32,115 bases of DNA from Deltaproteobacteria bacterium (GTDB lineage Bacteria > Myxococcota_A > UBA796 > SXON01): contig CANKOI010000049.1 in assembly GCA_947484175.1 (NCBI GenBank), forward strand, positions 1 through 32,115. Reading direction: 5' to 3'. A program made the translations under genes and the position numbers. The notes below the pieces were generated by a model. The model saw nothing but the letters and a program-made list of their open reading frames with translations, was not told where the DNA came from and did not search any database. The number at the start of each line of letters is the position of its first letter. Positions within the stretch are counted from its first letter, which is position 1. Positions 13,345-20,813 of this stretch are shown here, one piece after another.

Positions 13345-16173
13345 TCAGAACGACACCGTGGTTTCCGCGTACAAGCTGCGCCCTGGCTGGATCACGGTGG
13401 GCTCCACGGTGTCGCCGCCCGTCGGCCAACGCACCTGCCAGTCGAGCAGGTTTCGGACGCCGAGCGTCCAGTCGAGGCGGAGTCCGGGCACGGTACCGGT
13501 GAGCGTGAGGTCCCAGAGCAGGGCGGGATCGGTGCGATCGCCCTCGTCGTCCAAGCGGCCGGTCTCAAAACGGATGCGGGTGGAGCCGTTCACTTGGCCC
13601 GGCAACAAGGGGGCCGCCGCCTTCAGACTGGCCAGGAACTCCGGCGTGTTCGTGACCTCCTCACCATCGAAGAGGTCGCCGCTGCGCGCCTGCTGATAGG
13701 CGGGCACGAACGCCACCATCCAGCCGCCCCGCCAGTCACGCCGCAGTTCGGCCTCGATCCCGCCGGTGCGCACGGTGCCTGTCAGGTTGCGGTAGACCAG
13801 CAGCCCTTCGTCCGTTTCGTCGAGGCCGATCAACCGCTCCACCTCGTTGGCGTAGACCGACACCACGAGGCTGCCGACCTCGCCGAATCGGGCGGTGTAC
13901 TCCACCTCTCCGGTGATCACGGCCTCGGGCAGGAGCGTGTCGGGGGCCACCTGCGTGGTGCCGTCGTCGTTGTAGAAGAGCTCGTAGGGGGAGGGTGCGC
14001 GGAAGGCTCGACCGGCGAGGAGCTTCACCGTGTGGTCGTCAGCGGGGCGGAGCACCACTGAGGCGCGAGGATTCAACGAAGGCCCAACGGTGCTGAACCA
14101 GTCGAGCCGGGCACCGGCCGAGGCGGAGAGCAGACTGCCCGCGTCGGCGTCGACGACAGCGTACACGCCTCCATCCTGCGAGGTCGGCGACACGGAGAGG
14201 TAGGCATCGCCCCCCTCCTCGCCGCGAAGGTCGGCTTGGAGTTGGGCGGTGCCCGCCGCTCCCACCGTCACGCCGAACCATCCAGTCGGGCGCGCGACCA
14301 CCCGGGCTTCGGCGCCGGCCCACGTTCCGTGCCACGAATCCTCCACAAGGATCGTGCTGTCATCGACCTCAAGGTAGGGGTAGTCGCCTACGAAGTCGTA
14401 GCGGTCGACGTACAGCCGCGCGAAGAGCTGGGCGTTTTTGCCCAAGCGAGGCTCGTAGCGACCCTCCACGAACGCTCGGGTGTCGGCGCTGTGGGCCAAG
14501 GGGCTGGCCGGGATGGTGAAATAGGCGCCCGTGGGAATCCGCTTGTCCCGGTGGTTCCCGTAGGCCTGCAACGTGAAGTCGCTCGCCCAGAGCTTGCCGC
14601 GGGCGCCCGCGCCGCGGGCGGAGTCGGCCCACGCGGGGTCGGTCTGCGACACGGCCGCTCCGGCGTTGGGGTAAGGAGGTTCGCCTTGGGCGAACGTGCC
14701 GTCGGCCGAGAGCCACCAGCCGCCGCCCTGACCGAATCGGCCCGAGGCGCTCGCCGTGGCGCGCCCCCCCACCGGCGCCGTGGCGGCCAAAGAAACGTGG
14801 CTCGGTCGCGTGCTCTCGCCCTCCCGGGTGACCACGTTCACCACCCCGAAAAAAGCGTTGCTTCCGTAAAGCGCCGACCCAGGCCCCCTCACCACCTCGA
14901 TGCGCTCCACGTCGAGAAGCGAAGGGAGAAGGTCGGTACCCACGTAGGAGGCGCCGAGCTGGTTGTCGTTGAGCGAGTGGCCGTCCAGCGTGAGGAGCAG
15001 CCGGTTGCCGTAGTCGCCCGGGCGCGAGAACCCGCGAATGCCGATCGACTCATACACGCGGTCGTTGCTCTGGTACACCCCGCGAGTGCCGCCCAGCGCG
15101 TCGTAGAGGGTCGCATAGCCGAAGGCTCGAATCTCCTGACTCGACAGGATGGTAACGCTCGCGGGGGCGTCCTCCACCGCCTGTGTTTGCCGGCTCGCGG
15201 CCGTGACCTCCTGTACCGGTCGCAGCGACGCCGTGATCGCGGCGCTGCCGTCGGCCACGATCTCGAGCTCACGCTCGTAGGGGCGGTAGCCGGGGAGGCT
15301 CACCCGAACCGTGTGGTGGCCTGCCGGAACCGAGGCGAGCACCGCGGGAGTGAATCCGGCCGCGACGCCGTCAACCTCGATGAGCGCCCCCTTCTCGAGG
15401 GCGTCCACCACGAGTGTGCCGGTGATGAGCGGGAGCTCCACGACGGCGCGCACCTCCTGCTCCTCGGCCACCTGCACCAGCTGGCGCGCGGTTCGGTAGC
15501 CCGGCGCCGATACGATGAGCATGTGGGAGCCGGGCGGCAGCGCGAGTTCGCCGGGGAGGCTGGCCACGTCTGGGCCGTCCTCTGCGTCGATCCGCACCAA
15601 AGCGCCTTCGGGCCGGCCCGAGAGTTTTACCTTTCCCAGCACCGGTTCCAGGCTGAGGCTCACCGAAGCCTCCTTGCCGATGGCCAGTTGCACCCCGGTG
15701 GACTGCGCTTCGTAGTAGCCCTCGCGCACGAGAATCAAGCTGTGCGAGCCGGGGTCGAGAGCGAGGAGGCGCGGGGTTTCGCCACGGCTGCCGAGGTCCT
15801 TTCGGTCCACGAAGACGCGCGCGCCGGGCGGGTTGCTGTCCACACGGAGGAGCGCCACCCGCGGGCGCATCCGGGCCAGCGCTTCGTCGGCTCCGCGCTG
15901 GCGCTGGGGATCGGTCTCCACCGCGCGGTAGTCGGCGTAGTGGCGAAAGGCCTCGGCGTAGCGGCCCAGTTGCTCGTAGGCACGCGCGATGTTGAACACC
16001 ACGTTGCGGTTCGGCACCAGCCGGTTCGAAGCGAGCAGGTGCTCCAGCGCTTCCGTGTACTCGCGCTTCTGGTAGGCGCCCACGCCCAGTTCAAACTGGA
16101 GGTCGGCCTCTTCGGAGAGGTCGAGCGCGGGGTCGGCCGCGAAGGCGAGGGCAGAAAGGGCGACCAGCCACAC
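13345..16173 (-). CDS. TonB-dependent receptor with N-terminal TPR and three PEGA domains
   Basis: A 942-residue outer-membrane protein of unusual build. Parts in order: uncharged signal peptide (MWLVALSALAFAA); TPR-like helices (about 21-100; FELGVGAYQKREYTEALEHL, FNIARAYEQLGRYAEAF); three PEGA-type beta domains (about 108-178, 179-250, 251-320), each with a 'pGsH/GhH...GY' turn; a TonB plug (about 321-452) with APASVTILSSQEIRAFG, IRGFSRPGDYGNRLLLTLDG and VERIEVVRGPGSALYGSNAFFGVVNVVTR; and a 22-strand-type barrel ending in Phe. Ordinary receptors have only plug and barrel, or plug with an STN domain. The periplasmic TPR-PEGA part (about 300 residues) could serve as a signalling or docking arm. 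GTG 16173 has GGAGAGG upstream and lies 3 nt after the kinase stop, so the pair is an operon. The transported ligand is unknown. Confidence 0.92.
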   Translation of the reverse strand: MWLVALSALAFAADPALDLSEEADLQFELGVGAYQKREYTEALEHLLASNRLVPNRNVVFNIARAYEQLGRYAEAFRHYADYRAVETDPQRQRGADEALARMRPRVALLRVDSNPPGARVFVDRKDLGSRGETPRLLALDPGSHSLILVREGYYEAQSTGVQLAIGKEASVSLSLEPVLGKVKLSGRPEGALVRIDAEDGPDVASLPGELALPPGSHMLIVSAPGYRTARQLVQVAEEQEVRAVVELPLITGTLVVDALEKGALIEVDGVAAGFTPAVLASVPAGHHTVRVSLPGYRPYERELEIVADGSAAITASLRPVQEVTAASRQTQAVEDAPASVTILSSQEIRAFGYATLYDALGGTRGVYQSNDRVYESIGIRGFSRPGDYGNRLLLTLDGHSLNDNQLGASYVGTDLLPSLLDVERIEVVRGPGSALYGSNAFFGVVNVVTREGESTRPSHVSLAATAPVGGRATASASGRFGQGGGWWLSADGTFAQGEPPYPNAGAAVSQTDPAWADSARGAGARGKLWASDFTLQAYGNHRDKRIPTGAYFTIPASPLAHSADTRAFVEGRYEPRLGKNAQLFARLYVDRYDFVGDYPYLEVDDSTILVEDSWHGTWAGAEARVVARPTGWFGVTVGAAGTAQLQADLRGEEGGDAYLSVSPTSQDGGVYAVVDADAGSLLSASAGARLDWFSTVGPSLNPRASVVLRPADDHTVKLLAGRAFRAPSPYELFYNDDGTTQVAPDTLLPEAVITGEVEYTARFGEVGSLVVSVYANEVERLIGLDETDEGLLVYRNLTGTVRTGGIEAELRRDWRGGWMVAFVPAYQQARSGDLFDGEEVTNTPEFLASLKAAAPLLPGQVNGSTRIRFETGRLDDEGDRTDPALLWDLTLTGTVPGLRLDWTLGVRNLLDWQVRWPTGGDTVEPTVIQPGRSLYAETTVSF
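15214..15852 (-). repeat. Three consecutive PEGA-domain coding units
   Basis: Codons 108-320 of the receptor encode three diverged beta domains of about 70 residues, with the recurring pattern 'G-x-V-x-V-D ... P-G-x-H-x-L/V ... G-Y-x' and a closing 'V-x-L-x-L' strand. They are a protein-level repeat, not a DNA repeat. Confidence 0.75.
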
Positions 16174-16176
16174 GAT

Positions 16177-17628
16177 TCACCTCTCCAGTCGGATGTCGTC
16201 GCCCGGCGGCGGGGGTTTGTCCACCCGCGGTCTTGGAGAATCGGGCTTGGGGAGGCTTTCGAGAGAAACTTCCATCACCCCGTCGGCGTCAGGGCCGGAG
16301 AGCCGGAGCGGGGCGGTCTTGTAGCCGAGCTTCCGCAGCTCCAGCTCCACGGGCACAATCCCCTCGGCTGTGGTGTCGAACACCAGCTCAAACGGTGTGT
16401 CCCCTTGCCGCGCCCCCCCAATCCACACCTCTGCAGCAGAGGGAATGGTCTTCAACAGCATCGGCGCTGAGCCCTGCGACGGCAGCGCTGCTCCAGCATC
16501 CACGCCGCCCCCCGCAGCAAGGACCTCCTCCGCGGGCGACGCCAACGGGATGGGCGCGTCCGGTGCCCGCTGCCCCACCCACCACACCGCGGCGCCGCCG
16601 ACCAGCAACAGTCCCGACATCGCGAGGAGCGCCGCGCCTCCGAATGCCCATGCCCAGCCCGACGAAGCCCGCACCGGCGGCAGCCGCAGGCTCGCCGTCG
16701 CGTCGACCTCCACCACGGACTTCCCGAGGTCGGGGCGCAGGGTGCGCAACGCAGCGATCAGCGCGGTGGCATCAGGGTACCGGGCATCTGGAGACTTCTC
16801 CAACAAGCGACGCACGATCGTTTCCAGCGCCGCCGGTACGGGTTGAGCCGGCAAGAACTCGGGCAACGGATCGTTCACGTGCATCAACAGCGTGCGCATC
16901 GGTTGCGGCGAACTGAAGGGGGCCGCACCCGTGAGCAACTCCCACGCCACCACCCCCAGAGCGTAGAGGTCGGCTCGCCCATCCACACCCTCCTGCCGAA
17001 TCTGCTCGGGCGCTGCGTAGCGAGGGGAGCCCACAAAACTCCCGTCCATCGTGAGGGACTCGGTTCCGGCCGCCATCACCTTGGCCACGCCGAAGTCGAG
17101 AACCTTCACGCTCTCCCCCTCGTCGGTGTTCACCAGCATCACGTTGCTCGGCTTCAGGTCACGATGCACGACGCCCGCAGCGTGGGCCTCCCGCAACGAA
17201 CGCGCGATCTCGACCATCACGCCCGCCACACGCGTGGGAGACATCGGCCCGCCTGCGCGGAGCGTCTGCGCGAGCGTACGGCCCTCCACGAACTCCATGA
17301 TCATGAAGAAGGTGGACTCCCCGGCCACCTCGAGCGCGCCGTAGTCAAACACACTCACGGTGTTGGGATGGCGGAGCCGCGCACAGGTGGCGGCCTCCAG
17401 CAGGAACCGCCGCTCCAGCCCCGCAGCATCGTGATCGGTGCCTAAGACCGGGCGGGTGAGGATCTTGAGCGCTACCGCCTTCCCGAGCGGCTCCTGCACC
17501 GCCCGGTAGATGCGGCCCATCCCCCCACGCGCCACGGCCTCGGTCACCCGGTACTTGCCCGCGACGACCGATCCGAGAAGGGGGTCGCCGCCGTCTGCGG
17601 GCGCCTTGGGTGGCAGTTGGCCGTTCAC
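16177..17628 (-). CDS. Hanks-type Ser/Thr protein kinase with periplasmic PEGA-like tail
   Basis: A 483-residue transmembrane kinase. The cytoplasmic catalytic domain (about 25-300) has the Gly-rich loop ARGGMGRIYRA, ATP lysine K55 (VALKIL), HRDLKPSN (155-162), DFG (178-180), the activation-loop segment SFVGSPRYAAPEQ and conserved GRADLYALGVVAWELLTG; all catalytic residues are intact and it is an RD kinase. A juxtamembrane stretch leads to one membrane helix (about 325-352). The periplasmic tail contains a PEGA-like domain (about 395-465: LLKTIPSAAEVWIGGARQGDTP, ELRKLGYKTAPLRLSG) and a Pro-rich end. The GTG start lies inside GGAGGTG with no room for a ribosome-binding site, but exactly 6 nt after an extended -10, suggesting a leaderless mRNA. 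It is first gene of an operon with the PEGA-containing receptor. Confidence 0.93.
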   Translation of the reverse strand: MNGQLPPKAPADGGDPLLGSVVAGKYRVTEAVARGGMGRIYRAVQEPLGKAVALKILTRPVLGTDHDAAGLERRFLLEAATCARLRHPNTVSVFDYGALEVAGESTFFMIMEFVEGRTLAQTLRAGGPMSPTRVAGVMVEIARSLREAHAAGVVHRDLKPSNVMLVNTDEGESVKVLDFGVAKVMAAGTESLTMDGSFVGSPRYAAPEQIRQEGVDGRADLYALGVVAWELLTGAAPFSSPQPMRTLLMHVNDPLPEFLPAQPVPAALETIVRRLLEKSPDARYPDATALIAALRTLRPDLGKSVVEVDATASLRLPPVRASSGWAWAFGGAALLAMSGLLLVGGAAVWWVGQRAPDAPIPLASPAEEVLAAGGGVDAGAALPSQGSAPMLLKTIPSAAEVWIGGARQGDTPFELVFDTTAEGIVPVELELRKLGYKTAPLRLSGPDADGVMEVSLESLPKPDSPRPRVDKPPPPGDDIRLER

Positions 17629-17634
17629 CTCCGC

Positions 17635-17643
17635 AAAGTAGCA
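17635..17643 (-). promoter_or_regulatory. Extended -10 promoter for the kinase/receptor operon, leaderless geometry
   Basis: On the minus strand TGCTACTTT matches TGnTAnnnT. The hexamer TACTTT ends 6 nt before GTG 17628, so transcription would begin on or next to the start codon. There is no -35-like hexamer at 16-18 nt. Confidence 0.45.
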
Positions 17644-17664
17644 CAGGCGACGACTGGATACGCC

Positions 17665-18195
17665 TCAGGCGCCGGTGCGCGTGGCCCTCTGAAGCGCCTC
17701 CACCGACCTCACCACGGCCTCCACGCTGGGGCGCCCGCGGTTCGAAAGCCGCACTTTTCGATCGGGGTTCACGAGGTACAGCACGGCGATCGATAGGGGG
17801 CGCAGGGGAAGCTGCAAACAGGCCCCAAACATCCGCGCCACCGGCCCGCCACGGTCCGTGAGAAGCGGGAACTCCACCCCCAATTCGTTCGCCAACTGGG
17901 CCATCACGGCCCCTTCCGCGCGGTGAACCGCAAACACCTTCACGTTCAGCGCCGTGAAACGAGCAAGATGCTCCTGGAGCGAGCGGAGTTGAGCGCGGTC
18001 GGCTTCGTCGGCCGGATCCGTGAAGAAGAACAGGACCGACCAGTGGCGCCCGTGCCGGTGCCAGCTGTCGTCCCAAGATTGCAGGTGCCATTCTGGCGCC
18101 GTTTCGCCCTCGGGAAGGAGTGCGGGGTACACACGCTCCTTCACCGCATCACGAGCCGGAGACGGGAGCTTTCGGAGGGTGTCGCGGAGGCCCAT
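17665..18195 (-). CDS. Thioredoxin-fold (AhpC/TSA-like) protein lacking the peroxidatic cysteine
   Basis: A 176-residue protein with a peroxiredoxin/redoxin-like layout: APEWHLQSWDDSW (substrate-channel strand), WSVLFFFTDPADEADRAQLRSLQEHLARF (the position of the Prx helix), VKVFAVHRAEG, FPLLTDRGGPVARMFG and VLYLVNPDRKVRLSNRG. In peroxiredoxins the segment after 'FFFT' carries P-x3-T/S-x2-C; here it reads TDPADEADRAQ with no Cys. The only Cys is in MFGACLQLPL. Catalysis as a peroxidase is therefore unlikely, and a structural or binding role is inferred. I chose ATG 18195 because the 26 extra residues of the longer form (from 18273) are basic, unlike the family start, and run into the flgD promoter region. 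It is a single gene, divergent from the flagellar operon and 36 nt from the kinase start. Confidence 0.75.
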   Translation of the reverse strand: MGLRDTLRKLPSPARDAVKERVYPALLPEGETAPEWHLQSWDDSWHRHGRHWSVLFFFTDPADEADRAQLRSLQEHLARFTALNVKVFAVHRAEGAVMAQLANELGVEFPLLTDRGGPVARMFGACLQLPLRPLSIAVLYLVNPDRKVRLSNRGRPSVEAVVRSVEALQRATRTGA

Positions 18196-18232
18196 CCCGC
18201 GGCGGCTAACACGGACAAGCGGATTTTTTGTC

Positions 18233-18259
18233 TCAAGCCACCGCCCGCCCTGCCGATGC
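18233..18259 (+). promoter_or_regulatory. Sigma-28 (FliA)-like promoter at flgD
   Basis: TCAAGCCA, 11 nt, GCCGATGC. The sigma-28 consensus is TAAAGTTT-N11-GCCGATAA. The -10 matches six of eight bases including all of GCCGAT, the spacing is exact, but the -35 matches only four of eight. The -10 ends 7 nt before ATG 18267, which has no ribosome-binding site, so the transcript may be leaderless. Confidence 0.5.
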
Positions 18260-18266
18260 TTGCCGA

Positions 18267-18938
18267 ATGACATCCATCAGCGGTACCACCTCGTCCTCCG
18301 ACCTCGCGGCGCAAACCGCTTCGGCGGGCGGTACCAGCGACCTCGACAAGGATGCGTTCCTGCGCCTCCTCACCACTCAGCTTCAACATCAGGATCCCCT
18401 GAATCCGATGGAGAACTCCGAGTTCGTCGCCCAGTTGGCCCAGTTCTCCTCGCTTGAGCAGCTTCAGGGGCTGAGCTCCGGCATGGAGTCGCTGTACATG
18501 GTGAACATGTCGATCAACAACGCGGCGCTCACGGGCCTCATCGGCAAGGACGTCGTGGCGACCGGCGATGCCTTCCACTACGCGGGAGAAGGCGACGAGG
18601 TGGTGCATTTCGACTCCGCCGCCGCCGCCACGAGCGTCACCGTCACCATCACCAACTCCGACGGCGTGGTCGTGGCCTCCAAAGAAATCGGCGCCATCGC
18701 CGACGGCGAGGGCTCCTGGACGTGGAACGGCAAGGATCAGAACGGCACGGTATGCCCCGAGGGAGACTACACCTTTACGGTAGAAGCCACCGACGCCAAC
18801 GGCGACGCGGTGGAAGTGACCGAGCTCATGGTGGGCCGCATCGACGGCATGGACCTCTCCAGCGGATCGCCCATGCTCACGATTGAGGGCGTGCCGGTTG
18901 AACTGGCGAGCGTGCTGAGCCTCGAGGAGGCGATTTGA
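18267..18938 (+). CDS. flgD: Flagellar hook-capping protein FlgD
   Basis: A 223-residue rod/hook assembly scaffold that caps the growing hook and is then discarded. The conserved N-terminal cap segment is clear: LDKDAFLRLLTTQLQHQDPLNPMENSEFVAQLAQFSSLEQLQ. The rest is the beta-rich FlgD Tudor/Ig region, with VTVTITNSDGVVVASKEIG and GSWTWNGKDQNG (the classic 'W-x-G-x-D-x-x-G' turn). I chose ATG 18267 because the FlgD N-terminus fits (short Ser/Thr lead before the cap motif); the frame is open to 18228, but those residues overlap the sigma-28-like promoter. It opens the flagellar gene run; fliK, usually just upstream, is absent here. Its stop overlaps the next start (TTGA). Confidence 0.93.
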   Translation: MTSISGTTSSSDLAAQTASAGGTSDLDKDAFLRLLTTQLQHQDPLNPMENSEFVAQLAQFSSLEQLQGLSSGMESLYMVNMSINNAALTGLIGKDVVATGDAFHYAGEGDEVVHFDSAAAATSVTVTITNSDGVVVASKEIGAIADGEGSWTWNGKDQNGTVCPEGDYTFTVEATDANGDAVEVTELMVGRIDGMDLSSGSPMLTIEGVPVELASVLSLEEAI

Positions 18939-19342
18939 TCCACGGTGTCGACCGCATTGGGGGGCTCGGTGGACTACCGACCGCGCCCGAACGCTCGGAG
19001 GGGATGCCCGGCTTTGCCGACACCCTCGATGCGTTGCTTCGGCCCACCACGGCCGCCAAGGCTGAGGCCCCCACGCCTCCGACGGCAGAAGTTCAGTTCA
19101 GCAAACATGCGCAAGCACGACTGGTGTCCCGCGGCATCGAGCTGGACAGCGACGACCTCAACGACCTCAGCCGCGCGCTGGATCGCCTGCAGAAGAAAGG
19201 GTCCCGCGAGAGCCTCGTGCTCCTCGGTGACAACGCCTTCATCGTGGGTGTCGCGGACCGAAAGGTGATCACTGCACTTACACGACAGGAGGCAATCGGG
19301 AACATTTTCACGAACATCGATTCTACGGTGGTCGCCCGGTAA
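18935..19342 (+). CDS. TIGR02530-type flagellar operon protein
   Basis: A 135-residue protein of the small family found between flgD and flgE in many flagellar operons (Bacillus, spirochaetes, deltaproteobacteria). Family hallmarks are visible in the C-terminal two thirds: VQFSKHAQARLVSRGIELDSDDL, LDRLQKKGSRESLVLLGDNAFIVGVADRKVITAL and VFTNIDS-like NIFTNIDSTVVAR at the end. The N-terminal 50 residues are Pro/Ala-rich and variable. The biochemical role is unknown; the position suggests hook assembly or hook-gene control. The TTG start overlaps the flgD stop by 4 nt (TTGA) and has GGAGG 4 nt upstream, so this rare start is well supported. A 103-nt structured gap follows before flgE. Confidence 0.9.
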   Translation: MIHGVDRIGGLGGLPTAPERSEGMPGFADTLDALLRPTTAAKAEAPTPPTAEVQFSKHAQARLVSRGIELDSDDLNDLSRALDRLQKKGSRESLVLLGDNAFIVGVADRKVITALTRQEAIGNIFTNIDSTVVAR

Positions 19343-19361
19343 GCGACCGTTCTTTCAATCC

Positions 19362-19426
19362 CCGGGCTGGTCCAAGGAATTCCAAGGGGGCCCGGAACCG
19401 GACAATCCCTCGTTTGGGGAGAGTCC
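19362..19426 (+). promoter_or_regulatory. Two potential hairpins in the flgE leader
   Basis: The first pairs CCGGGC (19362-19367) with GCCCGG (19390-19395) and encloses an EcoRI-type GGAATTCC palindrome. The second pairs GGAC-aa-TCCC (19400-19409) with GGGGA-ga-GTCC (19416-19426) with small internal loops and ends about 8 nt before the GGAG ribosome-binding site of flgE. No sigma-28 or sigma-54 promoter is visible here. A control function is inference. Confidence 0.35.
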
Positions 19427-19445
19427 CTTCACCCTGGAGTACTCA

Positions 19446-20786
19446 ATGTCTCTCTTTTCAACCATGAATACCGGCGCGTCCGGCCTCGGCGTCTCGACCA
19501 CGTGGATGAACGTGATCGGCGACAACATCGCGAACCTCAACACCACCGGCTACAAGGGCGGCCGCGCTCAGTTCGCCGACTTCTTGCCGCAACATGTGTT
19601 CGGCACGGCAGGTGGCGGTCAGGTCGGCGGGGGGGCGGCCACCTCGGTGATCGACACCCTGTTCGGGCAGGGCTCACTGGAGAGCAGCGGCAACGCGCTG
19701 GACATGGCCATCGTCGGCCGCGGCTTCTTCGTGGTGGATGACGGCGAGCAGTCCTTCTACACTCGCGCCGGCAACTTCGGCTTCGACGACGATGGCTATG
19801 TGCTGAACGCAGCAGGCTTGCGAGTGCAGGGCTACTCCAGCGACGGTGTTGGCATCTCGGCCGCCCTCGGCGACCTCCGGATCCCCACCACGGGCCTGCC
19901 GGGAACGGGCACGAGCGAAATCGTGACCGAGGCGAACCTCTCGGGCGATGCGAACATCGAAACCGACGTGGCGCTGCTCGACTTCTACGGCACGGGCGCC
20001 GGTACCAGCACGCTCGTGGATGCCGGTGACGCGGCGGAATTCACCACGTCGACGACGATCTACGACAGTCTCGGCGTGGGCCACGACGTCACGGTCCTCT
20101 TCGAGCGCTCCGGTGCGAACGATTGGATCTGGCGCGCGGTGGGCGATGCGGCCGACGTGTACGACAGCACGGGCACCGCCTATGCTTCCGCGCCGGGCGG
20201 CGCGTTTGAGCTGGCCTCGGGCACGCTCACCTTCGACACCAGCGGTAACCTCACCGCCATCACCCAGACCGACACCTCGACCGCGACGCCGTGGACGTAC
20301 CTGGGCTCAACCACCCCCGCCATCAACTTCGACTTCGGGCTCGACGCTGCGGGCCTGCCGACGGATGGCCGACTCACCATGAACGGCGGCCTGTCCGCCC
20401 TCGTGGCGGTGTCGCAGGACGGTGCGATGACGGGCGAGCTCACCAGCTTGTCGGTGGAGGAAGACGGCACGGTCGTGGGCTCGTACACCAACGGCGAACA
20501 GTTGGATGTGGGTCGCGTGGGCATCGCGATGTTCGGGGCCGAATCGGGTCTCGAGCGGATTGGCAATGGGCTCTTCCGCGCCACGCCCGAAGCCGGCGAC
20601 GCCGCCATCGGCGCGGCGGGCACCGGTGGCCGCGGCTCCATTGCCGGCAACGCACTCGAGAAGTCGAACGTGGACCTCGAGACGGAGTTCGTGTCGATGA
20701 TCACCGCGCAACGCTCGTACCAAGCGAACAGCAAGGTGATCAGCACCGCCAACGACACGCTCCAAACCCTCTTGCAGCTCGTCTGA
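19446..20786 (+). CDS. flgE: Flagellar hook protein FlgE
   Basis: A 446-residue hook subunit exported by the flagellar type III system. Seen: the N-terminal rod/hook helix MNTGASGLGVSTTWMNVIGDNIANLNTTGYK (family motif 'GxxGLxxxxxxMxVIGNNIANxNTxGYK'), AIVGRGFFVVDDGEQSFYTRAGNFGFDDDGYVLNAAGLRVQGY in the D1/D2 connection, and the C-terminal coil KSNVDLETEFVSMITAQRSYQANSKVISTANDTLQTLLQL. It has the typical length for a polar or peritrichous hook. GGAG lies about 8 nt before ATG. Upstream is an unusually long (103-nt) gap with two hairpins; downstream, flbD and motAB, often present here in related operons, are missing and fliL follows after 27 nt. Confidence 0.95.
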   Translation: MSLFSTMNTGASGLGVSTTWMNVIGDNIANLNTTGYKGGRAQFADFLPQHVFGTAGGGQVGGGAATSVIDTLFGQGSLESSGNALDMAIVGRGFFVVDDGEQSFYTRAGNFGFDDDGYVLNAAGLRVQGYSSDGVGISAALGDLRIPTTGLPGTGTSEIVTEANLSGDANIETDVALLDFYGTGAGTSTLVDAGDAAEFTTSTTIYDSLGVGHDVTVLFERSGANDWIWRAVGDAADVYDSTGTAYASAPGGAFELASGTLTFDTSGNLTAITQTDTSTATPWTYLGSTTPAINFDFGLDAAGLPTDGRLTMNGGLSALVAVSQDGAMTGELTSLSVEEDGTVVGSYTNGEQLDVGRVGIAMFGAESGLERIGNGLFRATPEAGDAAIGAAGTGGRGSIAGNALEKSNVDLETEFVSMITAQRSYQANSKVISTANDTLQTLLQLV

Positions 20787-20813
20787 TCCCTCCTGAATCG
20801 GCTAGAAGACCCC

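Noticed and set aside
13196..13429. Small minus-strand frame downstream of the TonB receptor (RELARRVVERVVAAVAP)
   Set aside because: No ribosome-binding site or suitable start after the receptor stop; it overlaps the receptor 3' end in another frame.
11131..14061. Long plus-strand open frame (976 codons) opposite the DUF2330 gene and spanning the barrel gene
   Set aside because: It crosses several genes with clear domains on both strands, is His/Arg/Gly-rich with no domain, and such frames are expected where third codon positions are almost always G or C.
14236..16470. Long plus-strand open frame (744 codons) antisense to the TonB receptor
   Set aside because: The minus strand encodes an unmistakable receptor; the antisense protein has no recognisable motif and biased composition.
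20780..20813. Possible promoter in the flgE-fliL gap (GGCTAGAAG, and GAATCGGC in reverse)
   Set aside because: No matching -35 and the sigma-28-like string is on the wrong strand; a simple 27-nt intergenic gap explains it.
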